Shown: positions 16,796-25,961 of the stretch, piece after piece | Numbering within the stretch: the first letter of the stretch is position 1 | How the letters are laid out: each line of letters starts with the position of its first letter | Origin: Ga0077555 sp041397775 | GTDB lineage: Bacteria; Pseudomonadota; Alphaproteobacteria; Rhizobiales; Hyphomicrobiaceae | Length of the DNA stretch: 64,000 bases | Reading direction: 5' to 3' | NCBI GenBank assembly: GCA_041397775.1 | Contig: JAWKWB010000006.1 | Location: forward strand, 186,001 to 250,000 | Program-made: the position numbers and the translations under genes | Notes under the pieces: generated by a model | The model's input: only the letters and a program-made list of their open reading frames with translations | Told to the model about the DNA's origin: nothing | Databases searched by the model: none

Positions 16796-18772
16796 TCATT
16801 CGGCGGGGGCGACGCCCGCACTGGACCGGCGCGGGGCGCCGATGCGCAAGCGGCGGTCGGACAGCGACAGCCCGCCGGCCAGGAACATGACGAGGGCACC
16901 GATCCAGATCAATCGCACGAACGGATTGAAATAGATGCGCACGGCGTAGGCGCCTTCAGCCTGCTCGTCGCCGAGCACGACGTAGAGGTCTCCGCTCCAG
17001 GCATTGTAGATGCCGGCCTCGGTGGTCGCCTGGCGGGGCTGGTCGTAGAGGCGCTTGGAGGGCATCAGTTCCGTCACCGGCCTGCCGCCGCTGGTGACGA
17101 CCATGCTCCCGTTGACCTCGGTGTAATTGGGGCCGGAGCCGGGGGACGAGCCGCGGAACGTCAACTCGAAGCCGGCGACATCAACCTTCTGCCCGGGTTT
17201 CATCACGGTGATGAGCTCAGTCTGCCATGCCGACGTCGCGACGATGCCGATCACCGACAGGCCGAGGCCGATGTGGGCCAGTGCGGTGCCGATGGCCGAG
17301 CGCGGCAGGTTGACGAGGCGCCGCGCGGTCTCCGCGAACGAGGCGGTGCCGAGCTTGGTGCGGAACGCGATCTCCGACAGGGCGCCCGCAATGACCCAGA
17401 CGCCCAGCCCCAGGCCGATCGGTGCGAGCCAGGGACCGCGCCGGACAAGGGCATAGGCTGCAACTATGGCGATCGCCGTCACGCCCACGGCGACGAGCAG
17501 GCGGCTCATGGCAGCGGCCAGATCACCCCGCTTCCAGGCGAGCAACGGGCCAAGGGGCAGGGTCAGCAGCAGCGGCACCATCAACGGGCCGAAGGTCTGG
17601 TTGAAGTAGGGCGGGCCGACGGAGATCTTGGCGCCCGTGATCCCTTCGAGGACGAGCGGATAAAGCGTGCCCACCAGCACCGTCCCGGTCGCGGTGGCGA
17701 GCAGCACGTTGTTGAGCACCAGCCCCGCCTCGCGCGAGATGGGTGCGAACATGCCACCCTGCCGCAAGGTGCCTGCGCGCCACGCGAACAACGCCAGGGC
17801 CCCGCCGATATAGACCGACAGAAGGCCCAGGATGAAGACGCCGCGCGCGGGATCGACGGCAAATGCATGCACCGAGGTCAACACGCCCGAGCGCACCAGG
17901 AACGTGCCGAGCAGCGAGAGCGAGAACGTCAGAATCGCAAGGAGGATCGTCCAGATCTTGAGCGCCTCGCGCTTCTCCATGACGATGGCCGAATGGAGCA
18001 GCGCGGTGCCGGCGAGCCATGGCATCAGCGAGGCGTTCTCGACGGGGTCCCAGAACCACCAGCCACCCCAGCCCAGCTCGTAGTAGGCCCACCACGATCC
18101 CATGGCGATGCCCAGCGTCAGGAACATCCAGGCGACGAGCGTCCACGGCCGCACCCAGCGCGCCCAGGGCCCGTCGATGCGGCCATCGATCAGGGCGGCC
18201 ACCGAGAACGAGAAGGCCATGGAGAAGCCGACGTAGCCTGCATAAAGGAAGGGGGGGTGAAAGGCGAGGGCAGGGTCCTGCAGGATCGGGTTGAGGCCGC
18301 GCCCCTCGATGGGGGCTGGGGAGAGCCGCAGGAACGGATTGGACGCCACCACCAGGAACAGCAGGAAGCCCAGGCCGACCGAGCCTTGCGCGGCCAGGAC
18401 CAGCGTCTTGAGGCGCTCGGGTAATTGGCGTCCGGCCAGGGCGACCGTGGCGCCGAATGCGGCAAGGATCAGCACCCACAGCAGCATCGAACCTTCGTGG
18501 TTGCCCCACACGCCCGACAGCTTGTAGAGCATCGGCTTACGCGAATGGGAGTTCATCCACACGTTGGCGACGGAGAAGTCGCTCGTCACGTAGGCATGCG
18601 TCAGGGCCAGGAACGCGGTCGCCACGAGGGCCGCCTGCAGCAGTGCGGCAGTGTGCGCGACGCCCATGATACGCGAATCGCCACGCCAGACGCCCCAGGC
18701 TGGAACGACGGTCTGTACCGCCGCCACGACGAGGGCCAGCACCAGCGCGAAATGTCCAAGCTCGACGATCAT
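16796..18772 (-). CDS. ccmF: Cytochrome c heme lyase subunit CcmF (CycK)
   Basis: 658 residues from ATG 18772, with AGGGA just upstream; a GTG at 18787 is also in frame. It is a polytopic inner-membrane protein of about 15 hydrophobic segments. The WWD heme-handling domain is intact (WGGWWFWDPVENASLMPW), as are conserved histidine-bearing stretches such as NSHSRKPMLYKLSGVWGNHE and a TIYPP-like region (LAFHPPFLYAGYVGF). CcmF takes heme from holo-CcmE and ligates it to apocytochrome c with CcmH and CcmI. Gene order ccmI-ccmE-ccmF-ccmH is that of rhizobial cycHJKL. Confidence 0.96.
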   Translation of the reverse strand: MIVELGHFALVLALVVAAVQTVVPAWGVWRGDSRIMGVAHTAALLQAALVATAFLALTHAYVTSDFSVANVWMNSHSRKPMLYKLSGVWGNHEGSMLLWVLILAAFGATVALAGRQLPERLKTLVLAAQGSVGLGFLLFLVVASNPFLRLSPAPIEGRGLNPILQDPALAFHPPFLYAGYVGFSMAFSFSVAALIDGRIDGPWARWVRPWTLVAWMFLTLGIAMGSWWAYYELGWGGWWFWDPVENASLMPWLAGTALLHSAIVMEKREALKIWTILLAILTFSLSLLGTFLVRSGVLTSVHAFAVDPARGVFILGLLSVYIGGALALFAWRAGTLRQGGMFAPISREAGLVLNNVLLATATGTVLVGTLYPLVLEGITGAKISVGPPYFNQTFGPLMVPLLLTLPLGPLLAWKRGDLAAAMSRLLVAVGVTAIAIVAAYALVRRGPWLAPIGLGLGVWVIAGALSEIAFRTKLGTASFAETARRLVNLPRSAIGTALAHIGLGLSVIGIVATSAWQTELITVMKPGQKVDVAGFELTFRGSSPGSGPNYTEVNGSMVVTSGGRPVTELMPSKRLYDQPRQATTEAGIYNAWSGDLYVVLGDEQAEGAYAVRIYFNPFVRLIWIGALVMFLAGGLSLSDRRLRIGAPRRSSAGVAPAE

Positions 18773-18806
18773 GATTCCCTCGCGCACTGGCGATCGTTGG
18801 GGCGGC

Positions 18807-19295
18807 TCACTTGCCGGATTTCACTGGCGTGGCGGGCGGAGCATCGCCTGGATGCGTCGCGCCCGAGCCGAGCTTCACGCCCTTTTCCTGCAGAGCCTTG
18901 GCAACTTCCGGCGGCATATACGTCTCGTCGTGCTTGGCAAGCACGGAATCGGCCCGGAAGCGGCCTTCCTTTTCGAGCCTGCCCTCGGCCACGACACCTT
19001 GGCCTTCACGGAACAGGTCCGGCAACACACCTTTGTAGACGACCGTGATCGTCTTCAGTGTATCGGTCACGCCGAATTCGACTTCCGCACCCTGCCCGCG
19101 CTTCACGGACCCCTTGGCGACGAGGCCGCCCAGCCGGAAGCGCTGCTCGGGCGGAAAGCTGGCGGCGGTGATGTCGCTCGGCGTCTTGAAGTACGTGATC
19201 GTCTCGCGGAGCGCATAGAGGACGAGGCCGCCCGCAATCGCCAGCAGGACGAGGAGCCCCAGAAGGAGCGAAGCGCGGCGCTGCTTACGGGTCAT
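18807..19295 (-). CDS. ccmE: Periplasmic heme chaperone CcmE (CycJ)
   Basis: 162 residues. An N-terminal membrane anchor (RRASLLLGLLVLLAIAGGLV) precedes the OB-fold domain with FRLGGLVAKGSVKRG and VVYKGVLPDLFREGQGVVAE. The heme-binding histidine is H122 in LAKHDETYMPPEV, and the downstream tyrosine is kept. CcmE binds heme covalently for a time and passes it to CcmF. The gene lies 30 bases after ccmI and 34 before ccmF. The C-terminal tail is Pro- and Gly-rich, as usual for alphaproteobacterial CcmE. Confidence 0.96.
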   Translation of the reverse strand: MTRKQRRASLLLGLLVLLAIAGGLVLYALRETITYFKTPSDITAASFPPEQRFRLGGLVAKGSVKRGQGAEVEFGVTDTLKTITVVYKGVLPDLFREGQGVVAEGRLEKEGRFRADSVLAKHDETYMPPEVAKALQEKGVKLGSGATHPGDAPPATPVKSGK

Positions 19296-19325
19296 GCGGC
19301 TGTCTCTCCTTGCGTCACGAGTTGG

Positions 19326-20474
19326 TCACGAGCCCAGGCCCAGCGAGCGCGCGAGCGTATCCAGGCGCGCCAGCGCTTCCTTTTCGCCAGCGAGGCTGCG
19401 CCGGGCGTCGGCAAGTGCCGCGATCGCGGTTTCCTTGCGGCCGAGCGTGGTGTAGGCGCGGATCAGCCGCTCCCAGCCGGCAACGTCGCGACCGTCCTTC
19501 TTCAGGCGTTCGGCCAGGCCCTGAACCATACCTTCGATCATCCGGGCGCGCTCGTCCGCGCTCATGCGGGATGCCGCTTCGACGTCGGCGGCCGTCGGCC
19601 CGCGCGCGCCCGGCCCCGCGTTCGCCGAGGTGGCGGCTGGCGCCGTCAAGCCTGCCTGCTTGCGCACACCGGCGAGGCGCTCCTGAACCATGCCGCGCCA
19701 CGGCGCATCGGCCGGCGCCCGGGCCAGCAGATCCTCGTAGGCGCGCACGGCATCGGCGAGCTTGCCGTCCTGCTCCTTGGCGAGCGCCAGCCAGAAGTGC
19801 GGCTCCAGGCGCTGCGGCTCGAGAACGACGAGGCGTTCATAGGCGCGGCGTGCATCGTCGTTCACGACGCCGTCGCGCGCCATCACCGTGGCTTCGGCAA
19901 AGCCCGCGAGCCGGCGCGACGTCTCTCCCAGCAGGCTGATCGCGCGGGCGAAGGCGTCGGCCGCCTGTTCGAAGCGGCCCTGCTTGAGATAGACCGGCCC
20001 GATCACGTCCCAGCCCATGCCGTCGTCCGGCTTCTGGCGCAGCCTCGCTTCGACCTTGGCAACCAGTTGATCGAGTGTCGCCTGTTGGGCATTCGACTGC
20101 ACCCGTCCGGCGAAGGGCTGGCCCGGCATGCCTGGCGTGCCGATCGCCAGATAGATGACCAGGGCGCCGATCGGGACCACGGTCGCCAACGCGAATGCAA
20201 CCGCCCGCGTCGAGCCCGATGACCGGTCATGACGCGCGGCGTCTCCCTGGGAAGCCGCGAGCAGGCGGCGTGCGATCTCGGTGCGTGCCGCCTCGGCCTC
20301 GGAGGGCTCGAGTACGCCGCGCTCGACATCGGCTTCGATCTCGCGAAGCTGGGCGCGATAGATGGCCGCCGCATCCGTGCCGGCGACGTCGGGATGCGAC
20401 GACCCGACCAATGGCCGCAGCAATAGTACGACCACCGCTGCCGCCATCGCAGCCAAGCCGACCCACAGAACCAT
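19326..20474 (-). CDS. ccmI: Cytochrome c maturation protein CcmI (CycH)
   Basis: 382 residues, first gene of the ccm run, with GAGGAG upstream of ATG 20474. The N-terminal module has two membrane segments (MVLWVGLAAMAAAVVVLLLR and a second around residues 92-112) enclosing a cytoplasmic leucine-zipper-like loop (YRAQLREIEADVERGVLEPS). The C-terminal periplasmic part is made of TPR-like helices (GWDVIGPVYLKQGRFEQAAD, RAYERLVVLEPQRLEPHFWL). CcmI is the apocytochrome chaperone that delivers the C-terminus of apocytochrome c to CcmF-CcmH. Confidence 0.93.
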   Translation of the reverse strand: MVLWVGLAAMAAAVVVLLLRPLVGSSHPDVAGTDAAAIYRAQLREIEADVERGVLEPSEAEAARTEIARRLLAASQGDAARHDRSSGSTRAVAFALATVVPIGALVIYLAIGTPGMPGQPFAGRVQSNAQQATLDQLVAKVEARLRQKPDDGMGWDVIGPVYLKQGRFEQAADAFARAISLLGETSRRLAGFAEATVMARDGVVNDDARRAYERLVVLEPQRLEPHFWLALAKEQDGKLADAVRAYEDLLARAPADAPWRGMVQERLAGVRKQAGLTAPAATSANAGPGARGPTAADVEAASRMSADERARMIEGMVQGLAERLKKDGRDVAGWERLIRAYTTLGRKETAIAALADARRSLAGEKEALARLDTLARSLGLGS

Positions 20475-20608
20475 CGCCGCTCCTCACGCCTCGTGTGGGC
20501 TTTCAATAGGGGCGGCGGCAGGGGGATACAAGATCGGCAAAGGTAGCGGGCCGCATTTGTCGCGGCGCCGCCTCGTCGTCGATCACCGCGTTGACGCGGA
20601 AATCCCGA

Positions 20609-21079
20609 TCAGGCCACCGCGCGCCACGTGCCGTCGGGCTCGCGGCAGGCCGTGCCGCGCATGACCTGCGAACGCCCGTCGATGAAAATAGTGTGCGTGT
20701 AGTCGCGGCAATCCTGGGGGCCGCGCCGGTACGATGCACCGGGGACGACTTCGCCATAGCGGCCGTTGTCGGGATTGCGCCACGGCACCGGCTCGCCCGA
20801 ACGACCGCGCTCGAAGGCGGCCAACTCGGCCTGCTGGGCGAGGATGCGATCCTGCTTGTCCATCGAGCGGCCGATTTCGCTGCCGACGATGCCGCCCAGC
20901 ACCGCGCCAAGTATGGCAGCCGCCGGCCGGCCACGGCCCCTGCCAGCGGCATTGCCCAGGACACCGCCGGCGATAGCGCCGACGACCATGCCGGTATCCT
21001 GCTTCGGCGTGTCCGAAGCACAGCCGGTCAGGAGGAGTGCCGCGATAACGACGGGCGCAACAAACCGCGTCTTCTGCAT
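20609..21079 (-). CDS. Glycine-zipper lipoprotein (17 kDa surface antigen-like)
   Basis: 156 residues from ATG 21079. The signal peptide ends in a lipobox, LLTGC, with the lipidated Cys at residue 20. A glycine-zipper segment (VVGAIAGGVLGNAAGRGRGR, ILGAVLGGIVGSEIGRSMD) follows, which in this family inserts in the outer membrane. The C-terminal soluble part (WRNPDNGRYGEVVPGASYR, CRDYTHTIFIDGRSQVMRG) matches rickettsial 17 kDa/RT0821-like surface antigens, where this tail is conserved. Longer in-frame starts upstream are unlikely, as they would bury the signal peptide. It probably has a structural role in the envelope. Confidence 0.85.
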   Translation of the reverse strand: MQKTRFVAPVVIAALLLTGCASDTPKQDTGMVVGAIAGGVLGNAAGRGRGRPAAAILGAVLGGIVGSEIGRSMDKQDRILAQQAELAAFERGRSGEPVPWRNPDNGRYGEVVPGASYRRGPQDCRDYTHTIFIDGRSQVMRGTACREPDGTWRAVA

Positions 21080-21384
21080 GTCTGATCCCTCGGGAAACGA
21101 TCCCACCACGCGACACCAACGGATGAAGCCGCACTCATCCGTCGCGATTCTGGCGAAACTTCGGCTCGGCGCACGCAAAATCCCCTGTCCCGGAAACCGG
21201 GGCCAAATCAATACTGAACATCTGAAATTGTGGCAGTCCGGCTACATTTATGTGGAAAACGTCATTTTGAGTATTGTCACTGATGTTCAATCGTTGAACC
21301 GGGCATCGCAAATAGGCTGAATACTGTCGATCTCTCGTCGGATTAAATTCCCAGAGCGCAGATCGAACAGCGATGAGGCATATC
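21080..21384. other. Divergent intergenic region between lipoprotein and FadL-type porin genes
   Basis: About 300 bases, more AT-rich than the surroundings (notably 21210-21350), with no open frame worth calling. It must hold promoters for both divergent genes. I see no clear operator palindrome or terminator. Confidence 0.5.
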
Positions 21385-22695
21385 ATGGGTTCGGCCAAGC
21401 GACGCATTCGCCTATCGATGGTCATGGCGCTTGGCGCCCTGGCGACGTCGCCGCAGTCCGCGCTGGCCGGCGGCTTCGGCGTCCGGGAACAGTCCACGGA
21501 ATTCCAGGGCATGTCGTTCGCGGGCAATGCGACGAGCGGCGGCGGGCTCTCGGGCATGTACTGGAACCCGGCCGTGGCTGCCTACGCGCCCGCCGGGCTC
21601 TACACGGAATCCCACTACGCAGGCATTTTCGGCGACGTCGAGATCATGGGCCGGAATCAGTTCGGGACCGGACGCGCGGACAGCGGCAACATCGCCAAGG
21701 GCGCGGCCGTCCCCGCGTCCTACATGAGCTACCGGCTCAACGAGCGCATGGTGCTGGCCGTCAGCTTCAATTCGCCGTTCGGCCTCGTGACCGAACCATC
21801 GAACAGGGTGTGGGCCGGCCAGACCATGGCGCGCACGTCCGACATCAAGACCTATAATTTCTCGCCGACGCTCGCCTACCGCCTGTCGCCGACGCTGGCG
21901 ATCGGGGTGGGCCTCCAGATCGAGCATATGACGGGACGGCTCAAATCGGCGTCAGGGCTGGGCGCGGGTGCGGCGAACGCGGTGATCCAGGGCGACGACA
22001 CGGCCTTCGGCTTCACGGCCGGCCTCGACTTCACGCCCACTGCCAGCACGCACATCGGCTTGGGCTACCGCTCCTCGATCGATCACACGCTCGAAGGCAC
22101 CATGTTCCTGACGCCGCAGGTGGGTGCCTTCGCGGCCGGCATCAAGGCGGGCGTGACGCTGCCCGAGACGGTGACGTTCAGCCTCAGGCAAGACCTGGCG
22201 CCGCGCTGGACGATGCTGGGCACGGTGGAGTGGATGCAGTGGAGCCGGCTGGAGAAGCTCGACGTGCGTTGCGCCAACACGTCGCCGAATGCCTTCTGCG
22301 CCCAGGGCAACGGGCAGCTCGCCCGCAGTCTCGCCCTGGGCTGGCACGATAGCTGGTTCTTCTCCGCGGGCCTCGAGCACGCCTATTCGGATCGGCTGAA
22401 GCTGCGCGGCGGTATCGCCTACGAGTTGTCGCCGGTCCAGAACGCCGACGAGCGGTCGCTGCGCGTCCCCGATTTGGACCGGCTGTGGACCAGCATCGGC
22501 GCCACGTACAAGTGGAACGACAAGATCACGCTGGATCTCGCCTACACGCACATCTTCGGCGTAGGTGACGACAAGATCGACCGCCTGGAAAGTGGCGTGC
22601 GCTTCGTGGGCGACGTCGACAGCCAGGTCGACATCGTCTCGGCGAGCCTGAAGGTCAAGCTCGGCGCGGACGACACGTATTTGCCGCTGAAGTGA
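21385..22695 (+). CDS. FadL/TodX-family outer-membrane transport protein
   Basis: 436 residues from ATG 21385, which has GAGG six bases upstream; ATG 21373 is also in frame. After the signal peptide (MVMALGALATSPQSALA) the mature protein starts GGFGVREQSTEFQGMSFAGN, the hatch signature of the OMPP1/FadL/TodX family. NATSGGGLSGMYWNPAVAAY continues it. The rest alternates short beta-strands ending in aromatic residues, as in a 14-strand barrel, finishing with an amphipathic strand before the stop. Members import hydrophobic molecules such as long-chain fatty acids or aromatics. The Cys pair near the middle (RCANTSPNAFCAQGN) could close a loop. No pathway neighbour identifies the ligand. Confidence 0.9.
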   Translation: MGSAKRRIRLSMVMALGALATSPQSALAGGFGVREQSTEFQGMSFAGNATSGGGLSGMYWNPAVAAYAPAGLYTESHYAGIFGDVEIMGRNQFGTGRADSGNIAKGAAVPASYMSYRLNERMVLAVSFNSPFGLVTEPSNRVWAGQTMARTSDIKTYNFSPTLAYRLSPTLAIGVGLQIEHMTGRLKSASGLGAGAANAVIQGDDTAFGFTAGLDFTPTASTHIGLGYRSSIDHTLEGTMFLTPQVGAFAAGIKAGVTLPETVTFSLRQDLAPRWTMLGTVEWMQWSRLEKLDVRCANTSPNAFCAQGNGQLARSLALGWHDSWFFSAGLEHAYSDRLKLRGGIAYELSPVQNADERSLRVPDLDRLWTSIGATYKWNDKITLDLAYTHIFGVGDDKIDRLESGVRFVGDVDSQVDIVSASLKVKLGADDTYLPLK

Positions 22696-22835
22696 GCACG
22701 CCGCTGAAGGGAGAATGCCGACCCGCACAGAGATCACCGCAGTCGATCGCCTGCGGGCATGGTCCGTTGACCTGACGCAATGAGCGACACGTATTGCCTA
22801 TTCAGTATTCCCTCCATCATGCGGTGGAGGGGAAA

Positions 22836-23585
22836 ATGCGATTTCTTGCCGTATCGAGTGTTTTGCTGGCTATTTCGGCTGGAACCGCACTGGGACAAGC
22901 CAAGGTCGTTCCGATGGAACGGCAGACGTTTTCGAACCCGAGGATCGGCGGCCTGGCCATCGATCGCTGCCTGACGTGGGGGCAGCAGTGCAACGGCGAA
23001 GCCGCGCAGCGCTTCTGCCAGCTTCAAGGCTATCAGACCGCCGAGAACTGGCGCTGGAGCTTCATGAAGCCGACGCGCATCCTGGGCTCACCCAATGCGC
23101 AGCAGATCTGCAATCTTCCCGCAGCCAACGCTTGCGGCGGCATCACGCAGGTCACCTGCGTGCGGCCGAAATGGGCGAGCGGGCAGCAGCCGCCACGACC
23201 GACGCCACCTGCGCCGCAAGTCGCCCGCATTTCGGCCCAGCTCGAGCGCGTCGACAAATGCCAATATCGCAGCGGTGGGCATCCCTCGCAGCGCTCGCAC
23301 TACGTTTGCCGAGTTCATTATTCCCTGTCCAACACGGGCAACACGTCCGTCGTCTACAATTTTGGAAAGGCGGTCACGCTGCATCCCTGGATTCGCGGCC
23401 GCGTGGAGCAAGGCGGCATCGGCTACCCGACGGCGCATCTGCCGGGACGAAAGATGATGCTGGGAAGCGACTGCATCATTCCCCACGGCCTGAGCAACGG
23501 TTCGCTGCATCTGGAAGGTGCCGGCAAGGATGCGAACGGCAAGCCGTATTCCTGGCGCCTTGCCGTCCGTTGCCCTGCCCAATAG
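22836..23585 (+). CDS. Secreted cysteine-rich protein of unknown function
   Basis: 249 residues. ATG 22836 has GAGGGG upstream and begins a clear signal peptide (MRFLAVSSVLLAISAGTALG, cleavage near LGQ-AK). The mature part has two modules. The first has six or more cysteines (DRCLTWGQQCNGEAAQRFCQ, QICNLPAANACGGITQVTC). A Pro-rich linker (QQPPRPTPPAPQ) leads to a second module with spaced cysteines (CQYRSGGH, YVCRVHYSLSN, GSDCIIPHG) ending RLAVRCPAQ. The even cysteine spacing suggests disulfides in the periplasm or outside. I do not recognise the family. It stands alone between the FadL-type gene and nspC, which points the other way. Confidence 0.8.
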   Translation: MRFLAVSSVLLAISAGTALGQAKVVPMERQTFSNPRIGGLAIDRCLTWGQQCNGEAAQRFCQLQGYQTAENWRWSFMKPTRILGSPNAQQICNLPAANACGGITQVTCVRPKWASGQQPPRPTPPAPQVARISAQLERVDKCQYRSGGHPSQRSHYVCRVHYSLSNTGNTSVVYNFGKAVTLHPWIRGRVEQGGIGYPTAHLPGRKMMLGSDCIIPHGLSNGSLHLEGAGKDANGKPYSWRLAVRCPAQ

Positions 23586-23649
23586 GGGCTCGTGTGCCGG
23601 TTTGGCTGGATGCGGCGACAAGGCCTTCCAACGCTTCGGTGCGGAGCGG

Positions 23650-24789
23650 CTAACCCAGTCGGCGACGGAACTCGTCGTAACCGAAGCTGCGCAGCACGCG
23701 ATAGGTGCCGTCCCCGTCGAGCATGGCGAGGTCGGGGAGTGGCGTACCGTTGAACATATTATTCTTCACGAAGCTGTACTGCATCATGTCCGTGAAGACG
23801 ACGCGGCTGCCGACAGCCAGCGGCGCTGGGAACGAATATTCGCCGATGACGTCGCCGGTCATGCAGGTCTTGCCGCCGAGGATGTAGCCGTGGGGATGGA
23901 CGCCCGGCTCCCCCGCCCCGACGATATCCGGCGTGTAGGGCACCTCCAGCACGTCGGGCATGTGGCAGCTCGCCGACGTGTCGAGGATGGCGATGTCCTT
24001 CTCGTTGTGGTGGATGCCGATCACGGTGGCGACCAGATAACCCGTGTCGACGACGATGCCGGCGCCGGGCTCCAGCACGACCTCGACACCGAATTCGGCG
24101 CGGAACGCCTTGATCGCGGCGATCAGCTTGCCGACGTCGTAGCCCGGCTTGTTGACGAAATGGCCGCCGCCGAAGTTCACGGTCTTCACGCGCTGCACGT
24201 ATGGCGCCAGCTCGGTGGCGACATGCGTTATGAGACCGACGGAGCCGTCCGCCAGGCTCTCGCACAGCGTATGGGTGTGCAGGATGTCGATGTCGTCCCA
24301 CGGCACGGCGTCGAGTTGGGTACGCACCGTGCCGAAGCGCGAGCACGGCGCGCAGGGATCATAGAGCGCACCGCCCAGCGTGGCGTTGGAGTAGCCGGGA
24401 TTGACGCGCACGCCCATCTTGCGGCCGGCCGCCTTCACGGCGCCGCCGAAGCGGGCGATCTGCTCGGGCGAATTGAAATAGACGTGGTCGGCGTAGGCGA
24501 GCAGCCGCTCCACTTCGCCGGGCGCATAAGCGGGCGCATAGACGTGCACCTCCTTGCCGAACTCCTCGCGCCCCATGCGGGCCTCGTACTCGCCCGACGC
24601 CGTGGTGCCGTCGAGCGTATCGCGCATCAGCGGGAAGGCAGCAGGCAGCGCCCAGGCCTTCGTCGCCAGCAACACCTTGGCGCCGCTCTCGCGCCTGATG
24701 CGCGCGACCGTGGCGAGGTTGCGCTTCAGGGCCGCGACATCGAGGACATAGGCTGGCGTGCGGATATCTTGGGGGAGCTTCGGCGACAT
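23650..24789 (-). CDS. nspC: Carboxynorspermidine/carboxyspermidine decarboxylase NspC
   Basis: 379 residues. A PLP-dependent alanine-racemase-fold decarboxylase that removes CO2 from carboxyspermidine, the last step of the alternative spermidine route. The PLP lysine is K44 in VLLATKAWALPA. Other family marks are TASGEYEARMGREEFGKEVH, RVNPGYSNATLGGALYDPCA, SRFGTVRTQLD, HTHTLCESLAD, NFGGGHFVNKPGYDV and LEPGAGIVVDTGYLVATV, with SCHMPDVLEVPY and GKTCMTGDVIGEY near the C-terminus. The partner enzyme, carboxynorspermidine synthase, lies at 36981-38198 on the same strand. In many alphaproteobacteria the two are adjacent; here about 12 kb separates them. Confidence 0.93.
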   Translation of the reverse strand: MSPKLPQDIRTPAYVLDVAALKRNLATVARIRRESGAKVLLATKAWALPAAFPLMRDTLDGTTASGEYEARMGREEFGKEVHVYAPAYAPGEVERLLAYADHVYFNSPEQIARFGGAVKAAGRKMGVRVNPGYSNATLGGALYDPCAPCSRFGTVRTQLDAVPWDDIDILHTHTLCESLADGSVGLITHVATELAPYVQRVKTVNFGGGHFVNKPGYDVGKLIAAIKAFRAEFGVEVVLEPGAGIVVDTGYLVATVIGIHHNEKDIAILDTSASCHMPDVLEVPYTPDIVGAGEPGVHPHGYILGGKTCMTGDVIGEYSFPAPLAVGSRVVFTDMMQYSFVKNNMFNGTPLPDLAMLDGDGTYRVLRSFGYDEFRRRLG

Positions 24790-24934
24790 TGCGGATGAGC
24801 CTCGCAGCGTTGTGAGCGTCGCCGGCAGGGGCGGCCTGGAGATCGAATGCGCCGGAGGTGGCGCAGCGACGTCCCGGCGACCGAGTGCATAGGGCAGATC
24901 CGCGATACGATCCAGACTGCTTTGCCCTTTCGGC

Positions 24935-25447
24935 TCACTCGGCGATCGTCACCTCGAACTGCCGGCGCAGGGTTTCGCCACTGGCCAGCGTGGCCGTGAC
25001 GGTGAACCGGTCCATGCCCGAGGTGCCCGCGCGCGCCGTGTAATAGACCGCGATACCGCGCGCCTTCGCAGCTGTGCACGTGCCCTTGGCGGAGGCGGCG
25101 ATGGTCGTCTCCTGGCCGGGCACGAAGGTGACATCGCCCTTGGCGGGCGGCGCCGTCAGCGCCACGTGCGGCTCGGGTAGCGGCTTGCAGGCGTCGTCGA
25201 CGCCAGCGAACACGAACACGCGGCCGCGGCGTCCCGGCACGAGGGGCGTGGTGCGTACGCCGGCCGCTTCCGTCGCAGGGGGTGTGGCGGCCGGGAGGGG
25301 GGCGGCCTCCTGCGCGCAGGCGGCAAGCATGGCGCACACGATCAACGCCGCAGCGAACGCGGGGCCCCTGCTGGCGGCGTTTGCCGCCCGCTCCGCATGC
25401 CGCGCCCGTGGCCCAGCCTCGCTGCAATAGACCTGTCCCCGCACCAT
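24935..25447 (-). CDS. Small putative lipoprotein of unknown function
   Basis: About 170 residues from ATG 25447. A hydrophobic segment runs into a lipobox-like AMLAACAQ, but some 29 residues, several of them basic, precede the hydrophobic core, which is long for a signal peptide, so the start is uncertain. The mature part has a beta-rich domain (RRGRVFVFAGVDDACKPLPE, GDVTFVPGQETTIAASAKGT, AVYYTARAGTSGMDRFTVTA, RRQFEVTIAE), perhaps Ig-like, with two cysteines that could pair. I do not recognise the family. It is the last gene beside nspC before the accessory region. Confidence 0.6.
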   Translation of the reverse strand: MVRGQVYCSEAGPRARHAERAANAASRGPAFAAALIVCAMLAACAQEAAPLPAATPPATEAAGVRTTPLVPGRRGRVFVFAGVDDACKPLPEPHVALTAPPAKGDVTFVPGQETTIAASAKGTCTAAKARGIAVYYTARAGTSGMDRFTVTATLASGETLRRQFEVTIAE

Positions 25448-25899
25448 TCCCCCTTTTCGTTTCCCGCCACGATGTGCGTCCCGCGCGACATCCGTCAAGC
25501 GGCCATCATGGCGCGGTTGCGCAGAGGGATTGTAGTGGTGCCGGGAGAAGACGGGTTGGGTGGCGCGGCCGGATTCGTGCAGGAATGGCTCTCGGGCGAG
25601 GCGGCGCCGACGAGGCGTTGTTGCCGCCCGGCCATGTCCGCAACGAGTGGCAAGGCTGCCCAAATCAAAGCCGCGTGAACACGCACAAGTGACCTGGGGC
25701 GACCTGAGCAGGCGCAACATCCAGCGAGCTAGCCGTGTCCAACGCCCGGCAATAGTTTCGGGCGGCCCATCTCGGCGGCTATCCCTCGATTGCGCGGCCT
25801 TCCTCGCTCCCTGGCGCGTTGCCCCGTGCGCCGTCCTCCGACGGACTCACCATAATCGCCACATCCGTGCCTTGCGCATCGTTTGCAACTCGCCTACCA
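25448..25899. other. Non-coding stretch with a relic of the R1 repeat
   Basis: About 450 bases without a supported gene. A fragment at 25553-25574 (GGGTTGGGTGGCGCGGCCGG) matches the left end of the 158-bp R1 repeat found in full at 27532, 27972 and 35978, with small changes. This suggests R1 once stood, or was partly copied, on this side of the toxin-antitoxin pair. Nothing else is recognisable. Confidence 0.5.
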
Positions 25900-25942
25900 A
25901 GTCCCAAAATATGTATCCTTGATTCGATCCCAATTTGGGACT
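25900..25942. promoter_or_regulatory. Probable operator/promoter of the higB-higA pair
   Basis: AGTCCCAAA at 25900-25908 and TTTGGGACT at 25934-25942 form a perfect 9-bp inverted repeat centred 40 bases upstream of the toxin ATG. A second, tighter palindrome, TCCCAATTTGGGA, lies at 25928-25940. HigA antitoxins commonly bind such sites through their HTH to autoregulate the operon. The AT-rich stretch between the arms could hold the -10 box. Confidence 0.6.
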
Positions 25943-25961
25943 ACATAGCGAGTGCACCGCA

